This document shows, one piece after another, positions 28,801 to 36,401 of a DNA stretch of 47,785 bases. This DNA comes from Entamoeba invadens IP1 (lineage: Eukaryota; Evosea; Mastigamoebida; Endamoebidae): the NCBI RefSeq assembly GCF_000330505.1, contig NW_004443536.1, forward strand, positions 257,051 through 304,835. The letters are read 5' to 3'. Each line of letters begins with the position of its first letter. The first letter of the stretch is position 1. Made by a program: the position numbers and the translations under genes. The notes beneath the pieces are model-generated. The model ran no database searches, was not told where the DNA came from, and saw nothing but the letters and a program-made list of their open reading frames with translations.

Positions 28801-30905
28801 ATTTAAGTGGCGCTGCATGTGTGAAATGTCCTTCTATGTGTGAGACGTGTTCAAATGAGACAGTGTGTTTTTCGTGTAATGAAGGGTACTACAAAAGTGA
28901 AGGTGAGTGTATAAAGATAGGTGAGGACAATTCTTGCAAACACTTTTTAACGAGTGGAGATGGGTGTTATGAGTGTAAACCGCATTATTACCGGGAGGGC
29001 ATTTCATGCAAAGATTGTGATACATCATGTGAAACGTGTAGCACATATAAATCCTGTAACACGTGTATTGCAGACTATTTTAAGAGTGACCACATGGACT
29101 TTTGTGTTCCACTTGACACATTAACAAATTGTGTAAACAAGACATCGCGTGGGTGTATACAATGTGACACTGGATACTACCTTTTCTTCTCCGAGTGCAA
29201 CAAGTGTACTGAAAATTGTGACTCATGTAAAGGGAGTGGTGCAACTGAGTGTGTTACATGTAGTCCTGGGTATATTCGAAGTACATTTAATTCCGAATTT
29301 GGATGCATTTCATATACAACAGTGAGTCAATGTGAAGGTGCGTTTAATTCGACATGTACTGGATGTGCAGGGTATTACAGTCTCTCAAAAGACCGGATGT
29401 CATGTGAGCAAAAGAGTGTAGAATTAGCAACGATCCCTATTGTATTTGGTGTAGCCGTTATAGTGATATTACTAGTAGCTGTAGTAGTTACCTTAATAAT
29501 AGTCTTCCGTTTCAAGCAGCGAGAAAAAGAAGCGAATGTGGGTAAAGTGATATTCAAGATGAGATATTCAGACATTCAATTTACAAACTCTATTGCGACT
29601 ATAGTGTGTGACAGAGACGTGTTAAATTACGACGAAGAGAACATTCCTGTAGGCAAAGAGAATGAAGAGACGTTTTACATAGGGAATATAAGCGAACATA
29701 CAATCAAAGTACAATTCACAACAAAAGAGAGTCTCCCATCATCAAAATATTATCTTAGAACAGAGCCTTCAATGGTGACATTACACAAAGGAATGGCGTG
29801 TGAATTCAAGTTATATTTAACACCGGCTTGTACGTGCAAAATCAATGACGACATTATCTTCTCTGTGTTAGACTTACATAAAGGAAAAGTATCAGAAGGT
29901 GCTCTTCGAGTATCAGTAGAGACTGATTGGTCGACTATGATAGATTACGACGAGTTAAAAGAAGAGAAGAAGATTGGTGAAGGTTCTTTTGGTGTAGTGT
30001 ATCGTGGTATATATAGAACAAACACAGTAGCAATCAAGAAAATGATACAACGCCCCGGCGATGATTCTCTTGACGAGTTTAAACTCGAAGTGTCGATGTT
30101 AGACAAATTCCGAAGTCCATATATCGTCCACTTCTATGGAGCTGTAGTTATACCAAATAAGATCTGTATGGTCACTGAATTTGCACAGTATGGGTCTTTA
30201 CAGTCCCTTAAAGATGTTAATACGAAGGCGAGTGAAGCATATTCAATACGGTATAAACTCTTATTAGATGCTTCTAAGGGCATTGAGTACTTACACAATA
30301 ACGAAGTGTTACACAGAGATATCAAGCCTGATAATATCCTTGTGTTCTCTTTGGTCCCAAACGAGAAGACTAACGCTAAACTGACGGATTTTGGGTCAAG
30401 TCGAAATATCAACGCATTCACTCAAAATAAGACGTTCACAAAAGGCATCGGAACACCTATTTATATGGCGCCTGAGGTCTTACAAGGTATCAAGTATGGA
30501 TATGGAGCAGATGTATACTCCTTTGCTATTACAATGTTTGAAATAGACGTTTGGGGAGAGGCTTTCCCATCTGAAGAATTTGCATTCCCTTGGATGATCG
30601 CTGATTTTGTGTTTAAAGGAAATCGCCCGCCATATAGGGAAGGAATGTCTAAGATATTATACTCTGTTATTGAAAAGGCTTGGTGTATGAATCTTGAGGA
30701 AAGAAGTTCAATGGGCGACATCGTGAAAAGTTTGGAAGAAATTGTGGCGACAAAAATTAACACTACAGAACAATTTGTGATCAATGGAGACGAAATTAAA
30801 ACAATTCTCTCCGATTCGCCAAGACCAGGAATAGACTCCCCAAAACAAACTCAAGAAAAAGTGCCCAAGAAAAATCGAGTTGTTAGAAAAGACTTACTTA
30901 TTTAA
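22830..30905 (+). CDS. Giant CXXC-rich transmembrane receptor kinase (Entamoeba TMK)
   Basis: The product is 2,691 residues in one exon. A signal peptide (MALCLLIVTLYVV) opens an ectodomain. Residues about 20-565 are Cys-poor and rich in Asn-X-Ser/Thr sites. Residues 570 to about 2190 are an almost unbroken array of furin-like CXXC repeats with GYY/GYF turns. A single membrane helix spans about 2202-2226. A juxtamembrane region (about 2240-2370) looks like a beta-sandwich of the MSP/PapD kind. The kinase domain follows: glycine loop GEGSFG from 2383, catalytic-site Lys2403 in VAIKK, HRD at 2495-2497, DFG at 2520-2522, APE at 2547-2549. All key catalytic residues are present, so an active Ser/Thr or dual-specificity kinase is likely. 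Entamoeba TMKs form a large family thought to sense surface or environmental signals; the ligand is unknown. At this length it is among the larger forms I would expect. Confidence 0.93.
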   Translation: MALCLLIVTLYVVMSSSELCSVPSSFFCTNEGLFYLMIIIILYYNDSLKDLKGIDSSCSSLIIDQPDSVFLYNTNCYTHLFLTDYIIDVRINAILSIDPPSNPSDPNAYFPFSRSGGLIVRENVYLDIYGYINVNRYKTLQILNNATLNIANNFTLSRESYEVNKYNIVVDIMTIVESTLTLKNSQSSINTLSVLISSDLILENSDLSPDSISFGKGTNFYLKGNSVLTPTYFNADTRTKPYPCLYLLNSSRINGSSFLFGDIVYSSSAISNLVKDDTQLVNGGFVGTFNLTVEHKDPLFTSNGASLFLALDAIDSITPCFDWISSSTTISLDSIYSLKDSFILPTPRLLRYCKDINKLDTTVFCELNGTQYIDSTESIILYIDYPFTFKHCPCFGELCTIHFDNTDQFYSINNQHIDAVIVADNGVKLDFTQSYTTPFIVSGDISGVSLFGGLKMQFSGDGLNVKVVGNNASTIHKMTINDGNNMFTLTIDISDLSYFTGGVYTIENTNIDNMTLNEGTIIISQMTMNMTSTVSGLITINLNIPLVINGDKCYSFTIDSNNTFSCLKKCGTCETNNNNNVCTPLSGSTGCLVCSSTSVCLICADGYYLYNGACVPCTTKFCDRCSRVNGKCLSCMDGYSLVSSTCVDCTTPLYCHTCSAKGICVQCQEPYTLYSSKECRKCEGNVEGCDVCSTMLYGCSVCQDTYFLRNSNCTKCTEIFCEDCDKVTGQCRTCMSGYFLNDYKQCELCTTKDHCFTCSLTSNQCNVCDKDYYPNGKGCSSCASQNCNVCDSTTGRCSLCTSNYYIQSGKCVPCSEKHCASCTQDGYCVGSCDYGYTMTLDNQCVLCRNITGCSKCSQTEYQCNECLSGYFMKDNICVSCEEKLGCFVCSTTSDNCDTCQGGFTPNGTECIDCRQNTLGCKTCSVSSYKCTDCYDGYFTTSTINNCEPCKTIHCYGTSATCSKDGKCSQCEDGYLLDTTQTCLPCSTITGCLKCSPTQKECYICEDGKYLDNKLCYNCSTKGCNTCSATGGCYDCLEGNYLSGELCLSCVLKPECATCSRTSDKCDVCKQGYFPYLSGCISCASKHCTECDSQSGICTTCISGYYIDKTGNCQVCSKALSNCGECTSTSVCTSCFDEFYLKENECHKCSEKSHCMVCSKNSDTCTTCFDRYYPNITGCALCETKNCKECDSTTGECSACVNGYYLDNKMCSKCNTNCAKCDSQSSCIVCDSNYSNINGTCTPCSNKANCVTCDPQTDKCFECGLGMYPSDGNCVTCTSQNCSECNSINGWCNSCLKGSYMSEGKCLSCSNKMPGCLSCSASDICYECINELYYLENAICVDCSTKANCMKCYSDRDGCQQCAETFYPAGKVCETCLSKHCTSCDSRSGICTSCTEGYTLKNGSCVACESSHCLNCDQQNKPCDICEPNYSPNSEYYCVACDKENNMHCAQNLCSQSEYQVCQECTLGYYLVDTLCNNCSKDKGCYLCDKTNGDCYICDYGYYKHSKTCLKCGADNVLHCKENRCSLYEEDKCNDCALGYFMNNGECVSCTTNACKLCDGVTGVCTSCNDDEYLEDHICKKCDDSNPMHCLPNNCSPNSTECLSCNSGYYLSNGECRVCTLTNPNSCIPGRCKGDAASGCLDCKEGYVKNEKEQCESAALIMENCELAATYNFCVKCRDGYVQEQGQCISLSCDDTIQTQDTVCSSHCEDVVSLTSTCGIIENCEKGKVSTDGDICLVCEDNKSVSEGVCIVDETEGCLYSRNGQCYNSEIGYYNGLHGVEQCVGSLVCIYNTDTMGTEIFECDEGKVLTDFLGLKVCSDQDDYCAVYSRGTKGVTTCRTCKSGYFLHSGMCSACDNFALQCDSFGVLTCPEGTIRYNEICINSIFENCRTVGINMKCVVCEDGYYLDISGTCSAVTNGCKYQTIDGCLECYGKMYQNNQCDTTTKLDASIQINQSNILKALKEEDNSRIVSIENCVREGGSGCMRCERGTYLSGAACVKCPSMCETCSNETVCFSCNEGYYKSEGECIKIGEDNSCKHFLTSGDGCYECKPHYYREGISCKDCDTSCETCSTYKSCNTCIADYFKSDHMDFCVPLDTLTNCVNKTSRGCIQCDTGYYLFFSECNKCTENCDSCKGSGATECVTCSPGYIRSTFNSEFGCISYTTVSQCEGAFNSTCTGCAGYYSLSKDRMSCEQKSVELATIPIVFGVAVIVILLVAVVVTLIIVFRFKQREKEANVGKVIFKMRYSDIQFTNSIATIVCDRDVLNYDEENIPVGKENEETFYIGNISEHTIKVQFTTKESLPSSKYYLRTEPSMVTLHKGMACEFKLYLTPACTCKINDDIIFSVLDLHKGKVSEGALRVSVETDWSTMIDYDELKEEKKIGEGSFGVVYRGIYRTNTVAIKKMIQRPGDDSLDEFKLEVSMLDKFRSPYIVHFYGAVVIPNKICMVTEFAQYGSLQSLKDVNTKASEAYSIRYKLLLDASKGIEYLHNNEVLHRDIKPDNILVFSLVPNEKTNAKLTDFGSSRNINAFTQNKTFTKGIGTPIYMAPEVLQGIKYGYGADVYSFAITMFEIDVWGEAFPSEEFAFPWMIADFVFKGNRPPYREGMSKILYSVIEKAWCMNLEERSSMGDIVKSLEEIVATKINTTEQFVINGDEIKTILSDSPRPGIDSPKQTQEKVPKKNRVVRKDLLI

Positions 30906-31932
30906 CTAAATTGTTTTAATATTTATACTATTAATTAATAGTTGTTTTATATCATGTGTGGAAATATTATTACTGATAAAGTTTTAACTATGTAATTAAT
31001 AACAATTAGAAAATAATCACAAAATAGTTCTTTACTATTATATTTGTATTTATAATATGAAACTATTAATATGCTATTTTGAATATATTTTTGTAAAATA
31101 CTAGAAATAAAGGTCTTATTGTTGAAGTCATATTCCTTTTTGATTTAAAAAATGAATAAAATCATACAAATTTGAGTGTTTTTATTCATTTTTTAAATCA
31201 AAAAGGAATAATGGTTGGAATAAATGAATTGTTCTTTTCAAAGACCTTTGAACTTATCGAGGAAACGAATTTCATTATAATTATAATTTCATTAAATATA
31301 AATATAGTTCAAAAAATCTTAATATTAATAAATAAATTAAATAATTAATTATAATTTAATAATTATAATTAAACTGAGAATATATAAATGTTTCAAAATA
31401 AATCTATTTTAATTTAAATAAGTTAAATGTACTGCACTAGTTTTTATATAGTTTAAATTAACTATAATATAGTAAAAATGGTTCTGTTTAAAGAAACTGA
31501 TGATGGTATTCTTAGTCGGAATTCAAACAATATAACTTAATTGGATAAAAAAAATGATTAAATGATAAAAAAAGGTGGTTGATAACCCTTTAGGCCAAAC
31601 AAGGCAAATCGAGTAAGAAATTGAAACAGGAACAAAACCGATATTTTTTGCAAGTTTTTAGTTTCAACATGATTTGATAAATTAATTGTAAAAACAATTA
31701 TAATAAATATATAGAATAAGTATATTATTCACTTGCAATTGTTGTGTTTAGAGAAAAAAACAAACAAAGATAAGAAAAAGTGAGATGATAAGCTAAACAA
31801 TACTAAATAGAAATGATAAAATATAGTAAAACAAATGAATACGAACCAAAAACGAAGAGAAAAAATGCAAGAAAAAAAGTGAGACGTTGTCAAGTGAGTT
31901 GTTGAGTCTGAAAATGAGAACTGTGATTGCAA
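30906..31932. other. Intergenic, AT-rich, with an 80-bp palindrome
   Basis: The main structure is a near-perfect palindrome at 31131-31210 (separate entry). An upstream ATG at 31914 opens an 11-codon frame overlapping the next gene's start. The rest is AT-rich and without a recognised gene. Confidence 0.6.
31131..31210. repeat. 80-bp palindrome with 31-bp perfect arms bounded by TA
   Basis: Bases 31131-31161 and 31180-31210 are perfect reverse complements; the spacer is 18 nt. The outermost bases are TA on both sides, and pairing stops exactly there. The arms read TTCCTTTTTGATTT inward from the TA. It could be a minimal MITE-like remnant of a TA-inserting transposon, or a structured RNA or terminator signal downstream of the receptor kinase. 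Confidence 0.8.
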
Positions 31933-32799
31933 ATGTTCTGTTGTAAGAAAGAAAGTGCTCACGATCTTGTTGATGCGAATGACAAACCAAAAACTAATGA
32001 CAAGCCCGTTGAGAATAAAGAGGAGCCACAACCCAAAAAAGAAGAGGATAAACCAAATAAAAACAAAGAGGGAGTTCAAGTCTCACTAGAGTCTAAACAA
32101 GAAAAACCAGTAGATGAGTCAACGAGTCAAATCTCAGATACCAAAAACGAAGGAGATTCAAGTGAGAAGAAAAGTCATTCTTCAAGTAAAAGTTCAGACA
32201 AAAAATCTGACAAGAAGATTGACGAACCGGCAAAAGGAGAAGACGAAAAAGTCGCACCAAAAGAGGAAGAACATAAAGAGGAGGTCCAAGAAACCAAAGA
32301 AGAAGAGAACAAGACTGAAGAGAAGAAAGAAGAGGAATCCCCCAAAGAAGAAGTCAAAGAGCCTCAAGAGACCAACGAAGACGTGGCAAAAGTTGAGGAA
32401 CCCAAAGTCGAAGAACACAAAGAAGAAGTCGTTCCTCCTGTTGAGTCACCGAAAGCCGAACCTGTTGAAGAGAAAAATGAAGAGAAAGTCGAAGAGAAAG
32501 AACACAAAGAAGAAGAAAACTTAACTGAAAAGGTTGAAGAGGTCCCAACAGCCTCAAAGGTTGAAGTCAAAGAAGAACAGACGAAAGAAGACATTAAAGA
32601 AGAACCTAAAGAAGAATTAAAAGAAGAAGTGAAACCAGCAGAAGAAGTCAAGGAAGACAAAGAAGGCACTAGCGAAAGTAAAAGTAGTGACAAAAGTGGA
32701 TCCACGTCATCGGGTTCGAAGTCAAAGTCCAATTCCTCAAAATCATCAAAGGATTCGAAATCATCAGAGAAAAAGGTTTCCACAGAAAAGGCCGAGTAA
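31933..32799 (+). CDS. Glu/Lys-rich low-complexity protein with MFCC N-terminus
   Basis: The product is 288 residues from the ATG at 31933; the open frame extends two codons upstream to a TTG. After MFCCKKE the protein is dominated by Glu, Lys, Pro, Val and Ser, with many KEE and EEK repeats, and ends in Ser/Lys-rich tracts (SKSKSNSSKSSKDSKSSEKK). No folded domain is visible and a largely disordered protein is expected. The two cysteines directly after Met, next to lysines, are a plausible S-acylation site that could tether it to a membrane; this is inference. The reading frame is much less AT-rich than its surroundings and stays open through repetitive sequence, which supports coding. Function unknown. 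Confidence 0.7.
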   Translation: MFCCKKESAHDLVDANDKPKTNDKPVENKEEPQPKKEEDKPNKNKEGVQVSLESKQEKPVDESTSQISDTKNEGDSSEKKSHSSSKSSDKKSDKKIDEPAKGEDEKVAPKEEEHKEEVQETKEEENKTEEKKEEESPKEEVKEPQETNEDVAKVEEPKVEEHKEEVVPPVESPKAEPVEEKNEEKVEEKEHKEEENLTEKVEEVPTASKVEVKEEQTKEDIKEEPKEELKEEVKPAEEVKEDKEGTSESKSSDKSGSTSSGSKSKSNSSKSSKDSKSSEKKVSTEKAE

Positions 32800-33686
32800 G
32801 GTGAATGTTCTTTATTTGTTTATTAACTCTTTAATAGTTCTTTTTAATTAGAGGAGTGGAATCTTTGGAGACTGCAATTGAGTCAAATTAATCCATAAAT
32901 AAATGCATACTTTTTAATAAAAGTACTATAATCATTACTATTTCGTTTTAATTTGAGAAGTGATTAGAAAAACTATATTTTTCTAGTACACTATAGTTGT
33001 ACTGGATTGAGTGGAAAAAGTCTATATATAAAGAAATAATCATTAAATTTCTAATTTTCAACACTTCTAATTTCAAAAAATAATTTTTTAATAACAAATT
33101 ATTATTATTAATTATTAATTTGTTTATTGTTTTTTATTAGCATACCTTTATTCCGTCTTTTTGCTGGATACTAACTCAACATTTGTTTTTCATGTTAACA
33201 ACAATTGGTGTTCATTCCTTTGTGTCTAATTAACACAATTCAAACCTCTATACTATAAATTATAATTTAATTATAATATAACAGTAGTTTAAATTTATTT
33301 TATTTGTTTTATATCTTTATCATTACTTTCGTAAAAAAAATAAATTATAATATAACAATAAAATATTTATTTTTCCAAATTAAAAACGTATTAAAAAAAA
33401 TGGGCAAACTTTCAGAAAATGTTTTTGTTTTTTTTTAATTATAAATAATTATTTTAATAACAAAATTATTATTAATCATAACAATAAAATAACAATCAAT
33501 TAATAGTATAAATGAACAATTTTAATAATAAATTTTTTAATTACACTTTTATTATAATTATTTAATAAAATTTATATTATATAATTAAGTATATTATCAA
33601 AAATAAATGAACTATAAAACAATTAAAAATAACTTCAAAACATAGTAAAAATCAAAGGAACAAAATCTTCCAAATCTCAGAGAGAA
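32800..33686. other. Intergenic, AT-rich
   Basis: This spacer separates two genes on the same strand. It is a mosaic of A/T runs with several weak dyads; nothing stands out as a gene or element. Confidence 0.6.
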
Positions 33687-34742
33687 ATGAAAAATGACAG
33701 AACTAAATTAATCAAACAAACTATGGCGGAAAGAAGTGATACAGAAACCGAGATAGAAGAGTTGAGTGTGACAGTAGAAGAACAGATCGATGTGACTGAA
33801 GACGAACCAATTGCAAAGAACACACGATCACGCACATACGCCGCACTCAACAAAATATCCGAAGACACTGAGTTAGACGATCTTCACCAACACGACGAAG
33901 AAGAAGATGACGACAGAACGGAAGAGTCTTTTGTAATGAAAGAAGAGAAGAAAGAGCCAAAGAAGGAGCGCCCACGTCTTCAGAAAAAGAAAGGGATTCC
34001 ACCGATTCAAAGTGTCGAACACATTGAAACAAGTCTAACTGTTATGAAACCGATGGAAGAGGAGAGTAGTCCTCAACAAGTCCCTTCACAACAGCCTCAA
34101 AGTGGGATGGTAGGTACTACTTTGCCATATGCCGTTGTGAATCCCATGATGAATTGTACTGCACTCCCCACTCAACAATTTGAGTATCAACCCGCACCAA
34201 CGACTAACACAATAGCAACTGTTGGGGGACAACCAATTCCTTTGCAACAAGACAATTTGGGACAACTCAAGAGAGACGCGCAGTTTAATCCAAGTGCGCA
34301 CCCCATTCAACTTGGACAAGACAACAGACAAAATTATAGAAGCGGGAGAGAGGAGAGAGTCGGGAATAGCCCAAATTTCAGAGAACGAGAGTGGACCGAA
34401 GTCGAGAGAGGCGTCAATTTCAAATTTGAGAAGACACATGGGTATGACAGTTATGATGGGCCATATGACCCGTTGGTTGGGCTGTATTCGAGTCAGAAGA
34501 AGGAAATGATGCGAAGAGAATCACTGGAATACAGTCGAGTCAAAACGACTGTGTGTAAATCTGTTGTAGCGAAGTTACAAGCGTATTACGATAACCGGAT
34601 TATACCAAACAAAGAACAATTCAAGCAACTTGCGAAGTCAGTAACACTCAAATTCACAGAAGATCTGTTTCTGAGCGGCGAGACGTTTTCGGAGAAGATC
34701 GAGGAGAGCATAACGAAGTACATTGATCAGTACTTTCTGTGA
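33687..34742 (+). CDS. Protein with C-terminal SRI (Set2-Rpb1 interaction) domain
   Basis: The product is 351 residues. Residues 1-120 are acidic and charged. Residues about 120-225 are rich in Pro, Gln, Thr and Asn with no obvious fold. A segment near residues 240-265 reads GYDSYDGPYDPLVGLYSSQKKEM. Residues about 283-351 fit the SRI domain: VVAKLQAYYDNRIIPNKEQF then KQLAKSVTLKFTED and ITKYIDQYF, resembling the C-terminal domain by which Set2 methyltransferases bind the phosphorylated RNA polymerase II tail. No SET, AWS or WW domain is present, so this is not a Set2 enzyme by itself. I infer a CTD-binding adaptor in elongation or RNA processing. A second in-frame ATG at 33723 is an alternative start. 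It converges with the Hip gene. Confidence 0.7.
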   Translation: MKNDRTKLIKQTMAERSDTETEIEELSVTVEEQIDVTEDEPIAKNTRSRTYAALNKISEDTELDDLHQHDEEEDDDRTEESFVMKEEKKEPKKERPRLQKKKGIPPIQSVEHIETSLTVMKPMEEESSPQQVPSQQPQSGMVGTTLPYAVVNPMMNCTALPTQQFEYQPAPTTNTIATVGGQPIPLQQDNLGQLKRDAQFNPSAHPIQLGQDNRQNYRSGREERVGNSPNFREREWTEVERGVNFKFEKTHGYDSYDGPYDPLVGLYSSQKKEMMRRESLEYSRVKTTVCKSVVAKLQAYYDNRIIPNKEQFKQLAKSVTLKFTEDLFLSGETFSEKIEESITKYIDQYFL

Positions 34743-34814
34743 CGAGTGGAACACTTTTAAATAGTATATTATACTATGATATACTATTAATATGTATTGA
34801 AGAGTTATTACTCA

Positions 34815-34848
34815 AGAATATTAATTAATAACTATTAATTAATATTCT
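34815..34848. terminator. Perfect 15-bp hairpin between convergent genes
   Basis: Arms AGAATATTAATTAAT and ATTAATTAATATTCT with a 4-nt loop, 73 bp after the SRI gene and 88 bp after the Hip gene's stop. As a symmetric element between convergent 3' ends it could serve both transcripts; the role is inferred and an AT-rich chance dyad is possible. Confidence 0.35.
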
Positions 34849-34935
34849 GAGGTTCAAAAAATTGTAAGAGAAGTGTTTTTAATGGTGTTGTGTTCTCTCT
34901 GATGAAATTCAAAGTGGAAGAGAAAGCGAAATGAA

Positions 34936-36051
34936 TTATTTCTGGCCGAATTTCTGCATCAACTTTGTCATCACCGGGCCGACTTTGGGGTCGGACATTA
35001 AAGACATCATCATTGCGGGGTTTGCCATGGCGGCTTGGACTTTTTGTAAGACGTCTGGGTCTTGGAGGGCTTGCATTAACTCTGGATCTTTGGCGAGATC
35101 TGCGAACATTGAATTAGCATCCATTCCAGGCATTCCTCCCATGTTTGGAGCGGCGTTAGAGGTTGCGTCTGCCTTTGGAGTCCATTGGAAGTTTGGTTGA
35201 GTATAACTGTTGGTATTGTTACATCCACATCCACCAGCTTTGCATCCACCACAGGTATGACCACAACCACATCCACCTTTTCCATCACAACCAGCTGGTC
35301 TTTGTGGCTTCTCGTCCGGCTTCTTCTCTTGTTTGGGAGCGGGCTTTTGTGAATGAGTTGCTTTTTCTTTGAGAGCGACGAACTTCTCGACGGTCTTCTG
35401 TAACTCATAAGTGTTCTCATCGAAGTCAAGACGATTGCCGAGGTGAAGGTCTTGAACTGATTTTTCATACTCTCCGATGAGTCGATAAGCTTGTCCACGC
35501 ATCTTATAAGCCTTTGCATTGTCTGGATTTAACTTGATGGCGGTGGTGCAATCTCGTATTGCCGCGTTGGGCTTTCTGAGCTTATTATAGTATTGGGCAC
35601 GAATGGCAAAGAAGTTTGCGACATGGGGGTTGGCTAGAATGGCTTCGGTGATTAAAGAAACGGCTTTCTCAAGATCCCCCGTGTTGGAAGCTTCATTTGC
35701 TTCACCCCGTTTGGTCATGGCAAAGACTTCTTGGTCTTCAGTGACTTCTTTGTCTAAAGGAAGTGTCTCTGGAGTTAAAACATCGGGCTCAACAAGATCA
35801 GGATCTTCAATTTTAATTTCTTCATGTTTGGGTTCTTCTTTTGGTGGTTCTTCGTGTTTTACTTCTTCTTCTTCCATTTTGGTTGGCTTGGGAATGTCTT
35901 CGGATTTTGGGACAACACCACCAAAGGACTCAATATATGCTTTCAAAAAATCTAACTCGGGATTTTGTAATTGTTGGGGATTCTGCTTGAGAAATTCAAC
36001 AAATAGACGAAGATCGTGAATCTGCTTTTTAGTGATGCCACAATTCTCCAT
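34936..36051 (-). CDS. Hsc70-interacting protein Hip/ST13
   Basis: The product is 371 residues with the Hip order of domains. Residues 1-45 form the N-terminal dimerisation-type segment (LRLFVEFLKQNPQQL). Residues 50-100 are an acidic Glu/Pro/Lys linker. Residues about 112-225 hold tandem TPR repeats with the VANFFAIRAQYYNKLRKPNA segment typical of Hip. A charged helix (225-250) follows, then a Cys/Gly-rich stretch (252-278), and a STI1/DP domain at about 312-371 (FADLAKDPELMQALQDPDVL). Hip binds the Hsp70 ATPase domain and slows ADP release. The Cys-rich module, seven Cys and one His in 23 residues, sits where animal Hip has GGMP repeats. TATAAAGAG lies about 32-40 bp upstream of the ATG. 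Confidence 0.9.
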   Translation of the reverse strand: MENCGITKKQIHDLRLFVEFLKQNPQQLQNPELDFLKAYIESFGGVVPKSEDIPKPTKMEEEEVKHEEPPKEEPKHEEIKIEDPDLVEPDVLTPETLPLDKEVTEDQEVFAMTKRGEANEASNTGDLEKAVSLITEAILANPHVANFFAIRAQYYNKLRKPNAAIRDCTTAIKLNPDNAKAYKMRGQAYRLIGEYEKSVQDLHLGNRLDFDENTYELQKTVEKFVALKEKATHSQKPAPKQEKKPDEKPQRPAGCDGKGGCGCGHTCGGCKAGGCGCNNTNSYTQPNFQWTPKADATSNAAPNMGGMPGMDANSMFADLAKDPELMQALQDPDVLQKVQAAMANPAMMMSLMSDPKVGPVMTKLMQKFGQK

Positions 36052-36401
36052 TTTCTTTGGTATTTTTGTATCAAGTTCACATCTCTTTATATCTGAAAAA
36101 GTTTGAGGTTAACTGAAAGGAATGTTGGCATAATATTTGGCTATTAAATCGGGATTGTTATCCAAGGGTGAGGTGGACATGATGTGGTTTAACGTCTGAT
36201 TGTGTTATTACTTTCTTTTCTTTTATTAGTATATTATAGGATTAAAATGTAGTTCAATGAAATTCAAAAGGTATTGAGAAAAATGGTTAAATAAATGGTT
36301 CTTTATAGTTTTCATTATTATTGTGGATAGTTTTGGATGAAAGTAAATTATAGTACAACTAACTATAAGATGGAGTCAAAAAAGAAAAACTTGGATATGA
36401 A
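36052..36401. other. Divergent promoter region, Hip and TAT-SF1-like genes
   Basis: The Hip side carries TATAAAGAG (36083-36091, minus). The right side carries an upstream ATG at 36370 overlapping the next gene's start. Otherwise AT-rich without a gene. Confidence 0.6.
36083..36091 (-). promoter_or_regulatory. TATA-like box of the Hip gene
   Basis: TATAAAGAG on the minus strand, 32-40 bp upstream of the ATG, identical to the flavodoxin promoter element. Confidence 0.45.

Noticed and set aside
24637..29046. Many frames of 60-145 codons across the receptor-kinase Cys array
   Set aside because: They result from low stop-codon density opposite TGT-rich repeats; the 2,691-codon frame explains the region.
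32114..32783. Several long frames overlapping the Glu/Lys-rich gene
   Set aside because: Shadows of the GAA/AAA codon repeats; they give Ser/Phe/Leu- or Arg/Lys-only proteins.
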